The notes beneath the pieces are model-generated. The model was not told where the DNA came from, ran no database searches, and saw only the letters and a list, made by a program, of their open reading frames with translations. Below are positions 1 to 7,843 of a stretch of DNA of 64,000 bases, piece after piece. Position numbers and translations under genes: made by a program. The DNA is from CAZIVP01 sp964542915 (GTDB lineage Bacteria > Calditrichota > Calditrichia > Calditrichales > Calditrichaceae): contig CAZIVP010000002.1 of NCBI GenBank assembly GCA_964542915.1, forward strand, positions 124,001-188,000. Direction: 5' to 3'. Within the stretch, counting starts at the first letter, position 1; each line of letters opens with the position of its first letter.

Positions 1-6
1 AAACGA

Positions 7-582
7 TCAATCGCTTCCGACCTGTTCGATAAAATATTGGTGGATGCGTTGATCGCCGGATAATTCGGGATGAAAAGTGGCTACAAGGATATTTCTATTT
101 CTCGCCATCACCACTTCTTGATTATGGAATGCCAGTACTTGAACGGATTTACGATTTAATACTTCAATTTTGGGCGCCCGAATAAACACGCCCTCGAATT
201 CAAACGATTGTGGCGGAATGTTTACATTGACCACATCCACGAAGGAGTTGATTTGACGTCCATATGCATTGCGGTGCACCCTTATGTCAATCATCTTTAA
301 CGGCGCATAGGAAAATTGGTCGACTTCTTTGCCAAGGGTAATTAAGCCGGCGCAGGTACCCATAATGCCTTTTTTCCGTCCGAACGTTTTAATGCTTTCA
401 CGTAAATTCAATTTATCGATTAAATATAAAAATGTGGTCGATTCCCCTCCGGGAATTATTAATTTAGCACACTGGTCAAGTTCGTTAACGGATCGTACAT
501 ATATGGCCTTGTGGCCCAGCTGTTCTATCATGGATGCATGTTTATGATAATCCCCCTGCAAAGCCAGAACACCAATATTCAA
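7..582 (-). CDS. pdxT: Pyridoxal 5'-phosphate synthase glutaminase subunit PdxT
   Basis: PdxT hydrolyses glutamine and channels ammonia to PdxS in the DXP-independent vitamin B6 pathway; the two form a cytosolic complex. The 191-residue product is normal length for the family. The class I glutaminase nucleophile is Cys77 in GTCAGL, the oxyanion strand is PGGEST (residues 44-49), and the His-Glu pair is H171/E173 in FHPELSG. The start codon is TTG, seven bases after the pdxS stop, so the two genes are almost certainly co-transcribed and probably translationally coupled. The gene is complete: its stop lies at 7-9, at the window edge. Identification is secure from motifs and from the pdxS neighbour. 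Confidence 0.97.
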   Translation of the reverse strand: MNIGVLALQGDYHKHASMIEQLGHKAIYVRSVNELDQCAKLIIPGGESTTFLYLIDKLNLRESIKTFGRKKGIMGTCAGLITLGKEVDQFSYAPLKMIDIRVHRNAYGRQINSFVDVVNVNIPPQSFEFEGVFIRAPKIEVLNRKSVQVLAFHNQEVVMARNRNILVATFHPELSGDQRIHQYFIEQVGSD

Positions 583-589
583 AACTCAA

Positions 590-1471
590 TTACCATCCAC
601 GTTTATTCAACAACTCTTCTTGCGGGATGGAACTCATTTCAAGTCCCTCCATGGCATTTTTTAATCCCTCGCTGGCCTTAGCCACCATATCGGGATTGTC
701 ATAGTGTGTGGTGGCCAACACGATCGCCCTGGCTCGGGCTTCAGGATCCGCCGATTTAAAGATCCCCGAACCTACAAAATTGGATTCAGCTCCCAGTTGC
801 ATCATTAACGCCGCGTCGGCAGGCGTGGCGATACCGCCGGCTGAAAAATTGGGCACCGGCAATTTACCGTTTTCTTTTACATGGCGTACAATGTCAAGCG
901 GCGCTCCAATTTCTTTTGCATAATGCATCAATTCGTCGTCGGCCAATGTCTGAATGTGTCGAATCGCACTTCGCACCGCACGCATATGCCGGACAGCTTC
1001 CACAATATTTCCCGATCCGGCCTCTCCTTTGGTGCGTATCATAGCCGCCCCTTCGGCAATACGGCGCAAGGCTTCACCTATATCCCGACAGCCACACACA
1101 AACGGGACTTTAAAATCATGTTTCCAGATATGGTTCGATTCGTCCGCTGGGGTCAGCACTTCGCTCTCATCTATAAAATCGACGCCAACCGATTGTAAAA
1201 CCTGCGCTTCGGCAAAATGGCCGATACGACATTTAGCCATTACCGGTATAGAAACCGTTTCCTGAATATCTCGGATCATTTTGGGATTGGACATTCTTGC
1301 CACGCCGCCGTCCGCACGGATATCCGCGGGAATACGTTCCAGGGCCATTACCGCCACGGCGCCTGCATCCTCGGCTATTTTGGCTTGTTCTGCGGAGGTA
1401 ACATCCATAATGACCCCACCCTTCAACATTTCCGCCAAGCCTACTTTTACCATAAACTCTTTATCGATCAT
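590..1471 (-). CDS. pdxS: Pyridoxal 5'-phosphate synthase lyase subunit PdxS
   Basis: PdxS condenses ribose 5-phosphate, glyceraldehyde 3-phosphate and ammonia into PLP. The (beta/alpha)8 barrel is complete. It carries the two Schiff-base lysines, K80 in MAKCRIGHF and K148 in IRTKGEAGSG, numbered from the start chosen here. A TTG seven codons upstream (1492) also opens the frame, but it overlaps an AAGGAG ribosome-binding site at 1482-1487. That site stands ten bases before the ATG at 1471, so I prefer the ATG, which gives 293 residues, the usual length. It is followed directly by pdxT. This is the most strongly conserved protein at this end of the window. Confidence 0.97.
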   Translation of the reverse strand: MIDKEFMVKVGLAEMLKGGVIMDVTSAEQAKIAEDAGAVAVMALERIPADIRADGGVARMSNPKMIRDIQETVSIPVMAKCRIGHFAEAQVLQSVGVDFIDESEVLTPADESNHIWKHDFKVPFVCGCRDIGEALRRIAEGAAMIRTKGEAGSGNIVEAVRHMRAVRSAIRHIQTLADDELMHYAKEIGAPLDIVRHVKENGKLPVPNFSAGGIATPADAALMMQLGAESNFVGSGIFKSADPEARARAIVLATTHYDNPDMVAKASEGLKNAMEGLEMSSIPQEELLNKRGW

Positions 1472-1520
1472 CTCGATCACACTCCTTAGCAAACACCTAT
1501 ATTTTTAGAAAATGTTTAAT

Positions 1521-2585
1521 TTATGATGATGCTTTATTATTGTCAAGGTTATCAGCGCCGGTGAAGTTTCCTTCGTTGCGAAGCCTCTCAGTAATGCGAC
1601 GGATGGTTTGGGGCAGATACTTGATAAATCCATGAATCACTAAACTGGAGCTCGTTTGGTACGCCAGCGGTCCTGCAAAAAACAGATTGGGATACTGGAT
1701 ACTCTCTCCGGACATTGATACTTCAGGATAATTGTGTTTGTTCACGCGGATTTTAAAATTCTTCAAGACATCGATGTGGGCATTATAACCGGTGGCAAAA
1801 ATCACTTTATGAACGTTTAACGACCAATCTTTAAATTGGACGTAATCCTGATCGATGTACTGAATATCCTGATAAGCCCGATATCGAATTAATTCCATAC
1901 TGATTAATTCTTTAAGGTAGCTTTCCGAGATTCCCCGTATATGATACAGTTTTCGTGTATCGGAAAAGTATTGTAATTCTTTGCGCGAGACCATATACAC
2001 CATCGACCAGCCGCATAAATCGATTGCAACCTCGGCTGCACTATTACCAGCGCCGACCACCAGCACTTTCTGTTTCATAAAATCTTTATAAGAGCGATAA
2101 TGATGGGAGTGCATAACATGGTTATTATTTCTCGCGCCCGGAATGTTGGGTATAAAAGGGTTTCCAAAAATGCCGGTTGCCGCCAGTAGCAACGGAGCAC
2201 TATAGGTTTTTCCATTTTGCGCGTGAACGATAAATACATCTCCATCATGCGTTATCTCGACCACTTTAGAATTGGTATGGATATTTAAATTGAAATGGTC
2301 GGCATAAGCATCCAGGTAATTTACAAATTCTGCAGACGAGCAATATGGTCGCTGTACATCCATCTTCCATATCGGAAATTTTTCCGAAAGGCTGGTCCAA
2401 TCTCTTTGTGGATGACAGGGCGATAGAAACTTCATATCCGGACGTATTTCTTTCCATCCCTGACCGACCTCGCCCCGTTCCAGTACAAGATAATCGATAT
2501 TCTCACGAGCAGCCATTTCGGCGCTTTTCAGGCCTGCAGGGCCTGAACCAACAATTATAAGTTCTTTATTAATTGTTTCACCCAT
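1521..2585 (-). CDS. FAD-dependent NAD(P)H oxidoreductase (YpdA/CzcO-like)
   Basis: A 354-residue two-dinucleotide-fold flavoprotein. The FAD site is the N-terminal GSGPAGL (about residues 12-18); the NAD(P)H site is VVGAGNSAAE (about 175-184); the conserved ATG motif lies in FATGYN (about 265). The stretch before the second Rossmann motif (HSHHYRS) is typical of the flavin-monooxygenase/CzcO superfamily, which also contains the bacillithiol-disulfide reductase YpdA. No redox CxxC pair is seen, so it is not a classical thioredoxin reductase. Substrate cannot be read from sequence. It sits 55 bp downstream of a PATAN response regulator and upstream of pdxS on the same strand; no functional link to either is obvious. 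Confidence 0.8.
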   Translation of the reverse strand: MGETINKELIIVGSGPAGLKSAEMAARENIDYLVLERGEVGQGWKEIRPDMKFLSPCHPQRDWTSLSEKFPIWKMDVQRPYCSSAEFVNYLDAYADHFNLNIHTNSKVVEITHDGDVFIVHAQNGKTYSAPLLLAATGIFGNPFIPNIPGARNNNHVMHSHHYRSYKDFMKQKVLVVGAGNSAAEVAIDLCGWSMVYMVSRKELQYFSDTRKLYHIRGISESYLKELISMELIRYRAYQDIQYIDQDYVQFKDWSLNVHKVIFATGYNAHIDVLKNFKIRVNKHNYPEVSMSGESIQYPNLFFAGPLAYQTSSSLVIHGFIKYLPQTIRRITERLRNEGNFTGADNLDNNKASS

Positions 2586-2640
2586 AGAGTGATCTCAGAA
2601 CGGTTTGTCTTTGGAAGAAAAAATCGAAAGGTTTTGGCGC

Positions 2641-3375
2641 TTACTCGGGCGACTGCCCCAATCTTCGTTCATCCATAATACGGCATGCTTCCATAACTAC
2701 ATTCATTGTCGTATTGGAAATATTGCCCTCTTCATTCACATCGCTGTTTTTAAAGGTGAAGCTCCCGCTGTCCAGCGCAACCAGATCATACATGGCCTCT
2801 TCACCGGTTTTATCCCCGGCGAATGCCGCATGCAGCTGGCCTTCTTTCATATGTATATTTCCTTCGATTTTGCTGTCGATGACCAAAATGCCCGTTTTTT
2901 TGTTCAAATTGAGCATCTGAACCAACTCCACAACCGTCAGGTCTTTTAAGTCGCCCGAAAAGCCTTTGTGTTCCTTGGAGTGGCTTTCCATTTGTTTTAC
3001 ATTTTTTGCGCGATTGATCAAATGATCCACACGCTGCAATAATTCAGCCCGGTCGATTGGCTTGTTCAGATAATCATCGGCGCCTGCCCGGAAGCCCCGA
3101 ATCTCCGTCTCCGGGTCATCAAAAGAGGTTAAAAATATAAACGGGACCAAGGGGATATCTGAATTTTCACGGATCATCCAGCATAGTTCGATACCGTCCA
3201 TTTTAGGCATCATGATGTCCGAAATTATAATGTCGGGTCGCTCACGGTTGGCGGCTTCAAATGCAACCTCCCCGTTTTCAGCCTGAACGATATCATAACC
3301 TGCTTTCGACAAACTTATATTCAGAAGTCTGAGTACATTGGGATTATCATCAACGATCAGTATTTTTTGACTCAT
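2641..3375 (-). CDS. Response regulator with C-terminal PATAN (DUF4388) domain
   Basis: 244 residues. The N-terminal CheY-like receiver (about 1-120) has the acidic pair DD9-10, phospho-acceptor D53 in ISDIMMP, and the lysine in YLNKP. A short linker leads to a DUF4388/PATAN domain (about 133-235) recognised by the pattern SGDLKDLTVVELVQ, then NKKTGILVI, then EGQLHAAFAG. PATAN domains are protein-interaction modules attached to receivers and cNMP-binding domains; no DNA-binding output is present, so this is probably an adaptor whose partner interaction depends on phosphorylation. The next gene upstream (3417-4469) is also a response regulator, 41 bp away. Two further PATAN proteins occur at 53.9-56.1 kb. 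Confidence 0.88.
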   Translation of the reverse strand: MSQKILIVDDNPNVLRLLNISLSKAGYDIVQAENGEVAFEAANRERPDIIISDIMMPKMDGIELCWMIRENSDIPLVPFIFLTSFDDPETEIRGFRAGADDYLNKPIDRAELLQRVDHLINRAKNVKQMESHSKEHKGFSGDLKDLTVVELVQMLNLNKKTGILVIDSKIEGNIHMKEGQLHAAFAGDKTGEEAMYDLVALDSGSFTFKNSDVNEEGNISNTTMNVVMEACRIMDERRLGQSPE

Positions 3376-3416
3376 GGTAAAGCTCCATGATTCCTTACTT
3401 AACCCGGTACAACGGA

Positions 3417-4469
3417 TTAATCGTTTTCGGTTTTAGTCTTTTCAACCATGCTGCGGTAACTTTGTGATTGATTTTTACCGGATTGTACCGCCAGTTTCAG
3501 GGCTCTGGTGCAAGCCTCCAAAAGATCATGTGCACTGCCAATACCATTTACATCCTGTCCATACGTTGCCATACCCAGATTAATGTTTAAATTTTGCAAT
3601 TCGTTACGCAATTTATTGGATATGTTTTTTACTTTAACGATTTCATCATCCAAAAAGTTGATGTTTAAAAGCGCGACTTTTAATCGTTCCTGCTCATAAA
3701 AGGCGCCTTGCTGGTCTGTTTGCGGTAACATTATATAGAATATGTCCTCATCGCTGTGCGACATGATGTCCGAAGCCCGTGTGCGTCTCAGTAAATCATT
3801 TGCGATTTTCATCAAAATGTAATTACCAAGCTGGTGGCCAAAGATGCTTGTAATTTTATCAAAATCGTTAATTTGCACGGCAACGAGAGACAAGGGATTA
3901 CCGTACCGCTGACTGCGGGCAAATTCCTCATCCAGTCGCCTGGTAAAAAACAGAAAATTATACAAACCGGTGCTATTATCGATTACCGCTTTTTTATCGA
4001 TGGCTTGCGCTTGTTGTTGCAATCGGTCTAATTCGTTTAAAATTTTTTTATTTTTCAGCGCCAGATGTTCATTTTGTGATTTCAGATGGCTCAACATTTC
4101 AGTTCGTTTTATAATGGCTTTACAGCGTGTTACCAGCTCTTTGGAATTAAACGGTTTGATAAGATAATCATCGGCGCCTAATTCCAGAGCAATCACACGA
4201 TGTTTAGCCTCGGTATAATTCGCGCTTAAAAAGACCACTGGAATATCTTTTGTATTGTGGTTTGCCTTTAAACGCCGGCAGGCTTCAAATCCATCCATTA
4301 CCGGCATCATACCATCGAGCAGAATCAGATCCGGTTGTATTTTCAGGGCGCTGTTCAATGCTTCTTTACCGTTCATTACCTTTTCCACTTCTAAACCATG
4401 AAAAAGGAAAATCTGCTCCAATGTTTCCAACATTTCTTTGTTATCATCCGCCACAAGCACTCTGGACAT
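3417..4469 (-). CDS. Response regulator with degenerate GGDEF domain
   Basis: 350 residues. The receiver (1-120) looks phosphorylatable: DD8-9, D52 in LLDGMMP, K105 in YLIKPF. A coiled linker (about 125-160) precedes a GGDEF-like fold that begins with the usual DNSTGLYN motif (about 164-171). The signature GG(D/E)EF is replaced by SDEDI at 239-243, so nucleotide binding and diguanylate cyclase activity are probably lost. Such domains often persist as c-di-GMP or protein-binding adaptors. It lies 148 bp downstream of gcvH and 41 bp before the PATAN response regulator. Family membership is clear; lack of catalysis is inferred from the missing motif. Confidence 0.85.
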   Translation of the reverse strand: MSRVLVADDNKEMLETLEQIFLFHGLEVEKVMNGKEALNSALKIQPDLILLDGMMPVMDGFEACRRLKANHNTKDIPVVFLSANYTEAKHRVIALELGADDYLIKPFNSKELVTRCKAIIKRTEMLSHLKSQNEHLALKNKKILNELDRLQQQAQAIDKKAVIDNSTGLYNFLFFTRRLDEEFARSQRYGNPLSLVAVQINDFDKITSIFGHQLGNYILMKIANDLLRRTRASDIMSHSDEDIFYIMLPQTDQQGAFYEQERLKVALLNINFLDDEIVKVKNISNKLRNELQNLNINLGMATYGQDVNGIGSAHDLLEACTRALKLAVQSGKNQSQSYRSMVEKTKTEND

Positions 4470-4617
4470 GGCATTGTTCCTCTGAAAATTAGAATCGTGT
4501 ACGTTGGCTCATCCGCACCGATAATTGTCGACCGATATACGGTATTCATCAATACGATACGTCAATGGATGCAATTTTTTTTGCGGACTGAACAACCACA
4601 CAAAATTAAACGCGGCC

Positions 4618-4998
4618 TTACTCGCTTATCTGCTTTGAGTAACTTTCGGCGTCCAGCAAGTCCTTTAAATCTTCTTCATTGCTAATTTTAATCTGAACCA
4701 TCCAGCCTTCACCGTAAGGGTCCTGATTGACCGTCTCCGGCTTATCCTCCAGAGCTTCATTAACCGCAACGATTTCTCCGGATACCGGTGAAAACAAATC
4801 GGCTACCGCCTTTACAGCTTCGATCGTTCCGAAACTGTCCGATTTTTCAAACGTGTCTCCCACTTCCGGGAGGTCCACATAAACCACATCGCCTAACTCG
4901 CCCTGAGCATAATCCGTTATGCCTACGGTTAAAACATCGTCTTCAATCCGTGTCCATTCGTGATCCGTCGTGTACTTTAATTCTTGCGGTACGTTCAT
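4618..4998 (-). CDS. gcvH: Glycine cleavage system H protein (lipoyl carrier)
   Basis: A 126-residue lipoyl-domain protein. The lipoylation lysine is K63 in TIEAVKAVADL, and the N-terminus PQELKYTTDHEW is diagnostic. GcvH shuttles the aminomethyl and dihydrolipoyl arms between GcvP, GcvT and Lpd; in some bacteria it also serves as donor for lipoyl transfer. A strong GGAGG site precedes the ATG. No gcvP, gcvT or lpd gene is nearby. It follows accC by 25 bp, so a lipoyl carrier is co-transcribed with biotin-enzyme genes. Confidence 0.96.
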   Translation of the reverse strand: MNVPQELKYTTDHEWTRIEDDVLTVGITDYAQGELGDVVYVDLPEVGDTFEKSDSFGTIEAVKAVADLFSPVSGEIVAVNEALEDKPETVNQDPYGEGWMVQIKISNEEDLKDLLDAESYSKQISE

Positions 4999-5023
4999 AA
5001 GTCCTCCAAAAAATTACCTTTTT

Positions 5024-6373
5024 TTAATCTTCCAACAAGTTTATGCGATCCAGAAATCCGGTGTCAAACACACCGTCGACAAATTCTTTACGTGAAATGA
5101 GTTTTTTATGAAACGGAATGGTCGTTTTAATACCCTCTATAATAAATTCATCCAAAGCCCTGTGGAGGCGAGCAATGGCTTCCGTTCTGGTAACACCATA
5201 TGCGATCAGCTTAGCCACTAATGAATCGTAATGCGGCGGTATCTGGTAGCGTTCATAAGCATGACTATCCACGCGTATACCGGGCCCTCCCGGAACATGA
5301 AACGTTTCGATCGGGCCCGGATTGGGCATGAAATTTCGCTCCCAATCTTCGGCATTAATTCGGCATTCAATCGCATGTCCTTTTAAAATCAAATCCTCCT
5401 GTTTATAAGGCAGGGGCTCGCCCGCGGCCACACGTATTTGATCCTTTACCAGGTCTTTATCGTACACCATTTCTGTTACGGGATGTTCCACCTGAATACG
5501 CGTATTCATCTCCATGAAATAGAAATTATTATCTTCATCAAGCAAAAATTCAATTGTACCTGCGCCTTCGTAACTCACATTTAAAGCGCCTCTCACAGCT
5601 ATTCCTCCCATCTCATCGCGCAAATCCTGGCTTACAGCAACCGACGGCGCCTCTTCGATTAACTTTTGGTGTCGCCTCTGAATGCTGCATTCCCGTTCGC
5701 CAAGGTGAACAGCGTTTCCGTGTTGATCAGCCATGACCTGAATTTCAATATGGCGGGGGTTCTCAATAAATTTTTCAATATACAAATTCGGATCGCCAAA
5801 GGCGCCCTGAGCTTCGGCCTGGGCCATTTGGTAATTCATTTGAAATTGTTCCATGCTTCGTACGATGCGCATTCCGCGTCCGCCGCCTCCCGAAACGGCC
5901 TTCAGGATTACCGGAAATCCGATGGATTCCACCAGTTTTTTACCTGTTTGAAAGTCGGGAACAACGCCTTCGCTGCCCGGCACAACCGGCACGCCCGCCT
6001 TTTTCATAAGCCGTTTTGCTTCCGATTTGTTGCCCATAGCGCGAATGACTTCAGCAGAGGGGCCTATAAACTTCATGTTGCTGGAATTACACATATCGGC
6101 AAATTCATTATTTTCGGCCAAAAAACCATAGCCGGGATGAATAGCGTCGGCGCCGGTAACATCGGCAGCGGCCAGTATGCGTACGGGATTCAAATAACTT
6201 TCACTGCTCGGCGAAGGCCCAATGCAGACCGCTTCATCAGCGAAACGCACCGGCAAAGAATCCACATCCGCTTCAGAATGGATAGCGACGGTCGATATAC
6301 CCAATTCTTTACATGCACGAATAATTCGTAATGCAATTTCACCACGGTTGGCGATCAGTACTTTCTTGAACAA
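5024..6373 (-). CDS. accC: Acetyl-CoA carboxylase, biotin carboxylase subunit
   Basis: The 449-residue ATP-grasp enzyme carboxylates biotin on AccB using bicarbonate and ATP, the first half-reaction of malonyl-CoA synthesis. Visible motifs are the N-terminal IANRGEIALRI, the glycine-rich loop KAVSGGGGRGMR (about residues 159-170), the metal-binding FMEMNTRIQVEHPVTE, and a normal C-terminal domain. Translation starts at TTG (6373), five bases after a perfect AGGAGG. It lies 14 bp downstream of a TPR-like protein gene, and accB is three genes further upstream, so the usual accB-accC pair is interrupted here. It could in principle serve another biotin-dependent carboxylase, but the length and the matching accB favour acetyl-CoA carboxylase. 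Confidence 0.96.
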   Translation of the reverse strand: MFKKVLIANRGEIALRIIRACKELGISTVAIHSEADVDSLPVRFADEAVCIGPSPSSESYLNPVRILAAADVTGADAIHPGYGFLAENNEFADMCNSSNMKFIGPSAEVIRAMGNKSEAKRLMKKAGVPVVPGSEGVVPDFQTGKKLVESIGFPVILKAVSGGGGRGMRIVRSMEQFQMNYQMAQAEAQGAFGDPNLYIEKFIENPRHIEIQVMADQHGNAVHLGERECSIQRRHQKLIEEAPSVAVSQDLRDEMGGIAVRGALNVSYEGAGTIEFLLDEDNNFYFMEMNTRIQVEHPVTEMVYDKDLVKDQIRVAAGEPLPYKQEDLILKGHAIECRINAEDWERNFMPNPGPIETFHVPGGPGIRVDSHAYERYQIPPHYDSLVAKLIAYGVTRTEAIARLHRALDEFIIEGIKTTIPFHKKLISRKEFVDGVFDTGFLDRINLLED

Positions 6374-6387
6374 GAATGCCTCCTCTG

Positions 6388-6933
6388 TTATCGTTGTAAT
6401 GCTTGCTCCAAATCGGATAACGTTTTGCGCAGCTTTTGGTTTTCACCTTCGAGTTCTGAAATTGTCTTTCTTAATGCTTTAATGGATTCGGTATTCCTTT
6501 GTTGCTTCCGTTCAAGAATCGGGCGTTTCGCATTAAAGTACAAATTTAGAATTTTTAACCAATTATTACAAGCCGAATGATAACGGCTTTGAGGAAACCG
6601 GCTTTTGAAATCTTCAAATCGCGCTCTGGCTTCTGCATAATCGAGGAACGGGTTGGCGCTGTCCGCGATTACACAAATATAAGCCCGACGATACGCGGCG
6701 TCATCCGCATGGGCATGGCGTGGATATTGGGAACGAAAGGCATCCATGACTTTAACAGCCCGCTCATATCTCCGATTTTTCAAAAGATGATCCACATGCT
6801 CTACAACACCGCGGCCATCCTCCTGATGAACGTCCGGGTTTTTGTGTTGATTTAAAAGTGTACATTTTAATAAAAATATACTTAGAATGCTAATTGACAG
6901 ACCTATTTTAACGCTGTCTTTTATCAAATACAT
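6388..6933 (-). CDS. TPR-like protein with N-terminal membrane anchor and C-terminal coiled coil
   Basis: From the ATG at 6933 the product is 181 residues; a TTG at 6960 would add nine. A hydrophobic segment (about residues 9-24) ends in LLKC, possibly a poor lipobox or simply a signal anchor. The middle part (about 45-130) has repeated aromatic/alanine helices like the TPR units of BamD-type proteins (YERAVKVMDAF, YAEARARFEDF). The last 40 residues form a clear heptad coiled coil (LRKTISELEGENQKLR). It overlaps the preceding GGDEF response-regulator gene by 26 bases and is 14 bp from accC. I do not recognise a named family. A periplasmic scaffold linked to the adjacent two-component system is plausible but unproven. 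Confidence 0.7.
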   Translation of the reverse strand: MYLIKDSVKIGLSISILSIFLLKCTLLNQHKNPDVHQEDGRGVVEHVDHLLKNRRYERAVKVMDAFRSQYPRHAHADDAAYRRAYICVIADSANPFLDYAEARARFEDFKSRFPQSRYHSACNNWLKILNLYFNAKRPILERKQQRNTESIKALRKTISELEGENQKLRKTLSDLEQALQR

Positions 6934-7843
6934 AATGGCTGCCCGGTTTTTGTTTGGCAAGTTTTTTTAGTTCGCCTGCAATTTTTGATATCTCAGCCAT
7001 ATTGTTTAAAGGCCGGTTACGATTTGTAACCACCGCAATGGACAGGGCCACCAAAGGGAATTTTTGTTTTCTGCCGCGGCGATTCGTGGCAATAATATAC
7101 CCCCTCTGTGCATCTTCTTCATCATAAAAGCGCCTTGCTTTATCATTAATTTCGCTGATGATTGCCTTACATATCGCCTCAGCTCTTTCGGGTACGCTAA
7201 TAAATACAAAATCATCGCCGCCAATGTGGCCCACAAAATCCTCATCCGTTCCGTATAGCTGAACTGCATTTTGCAATACATTGGCCGTGAACAAGATGAT
7301 TTCGTCTCCTCGCATAAAACCGTATTTATCGTTGTACGCCTTAAAATTATCCAGATCGCAATAACCGACGGCAAGTGGTTGATTTTGTTCAATACGATTT
7401 TGTATCACTCTCTGGATGGCATGATTGCCCGGCAGTTTGGAGAGAGGGTTGCTGTCAAGGCTTTGTTGATAGCGCCTCAATACGGCATGGATACGTTTTG
7501 TTTTCTCCTGCGGATCCATTTCTTTAGTGAGATATTCATCGGCGCCTTCTTCGAAACTGGTTAATTTCTCTCTCAATTCATCCGATGCGGTTAAGATAAT
7601 AACCGGCAAATTTATGTATCTGGGTTTTTGTTTGATTTCTCTGCATACCTCATGACCGTCTTTTCCAGGCATGCTTAAATCCAACAAAACGATATCGGGA
7701 TTCACTTCTTCAAGTTTTTCCATTCCTTTATAGCCGTCGCTGGCAAAATACACATCGAAGCCGTCGTCCATTAAAGGTACACCGATCAGATCGTATTGCT
7801 CCATATCATCATCAACTAAAAGAAGTTTAAGGGCTCTTGTCAA
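6908..7843 (-). CDS. Response regulator with GGDEF (diguanylate cyclase) output
   Basis: About 311 residues. The receiver has DDD near residue 14, phospho-acceptor D58 in LLDLSMPG and K110 in YLTKEM (numbering from the alternative TTG at 7852). The GGDEF domain (about 135-300) keeps the entry motif NPLSKLPGN, the metal-binding DLDNFKAYND and the active-site GGDDF at 211-215, so c-di-GMP synthesis is likely; no RxxD inhibitory site precedes the loop. I place the start at the TTG at 7843, because GAAGGAGG at 7853-7860 is nine bases away. That start overlaps the kinase stop (TTGA). The overlap with the kinase gene upstream marks the two as cognate partners. Confidence 0.88.
   Translation of the reverse strand: MTRALKLLLVDDDMEQYDLIGVPLMDDGFDVYFASDGYKGMEKLEEVNPDIVLLDLSMPGKDGHEVCREIKQKPRYINLPVIILTASDELREKLTSFEEGADEYLTKEMDPQEKTKRIHAVLRRYQQSLDSNPLSKLPGNHAIQRVIQNRIEQNQPLAVGYCDLDNFKAYNDKYGFMRGDEIILFTANVLQNAVQLYGTDEDFVGHIGGDDFVFISVPERAEAICKAIISEINDKARRFYDEEDAQRGYIIATNRRGRKQKFPLVALSIAVVTNRNRPLNNMAEISKIAGELKKLAKQKPGSHYVFDKRQR

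Noticed and set aside
5666..6331. A 221-codon plus-strand frame opposite accC
   Set aside because: It is antisense to a highly conserved enzyme; its composition follows from accC codon bias and it has no ribosome-binding site or recognisable domain.
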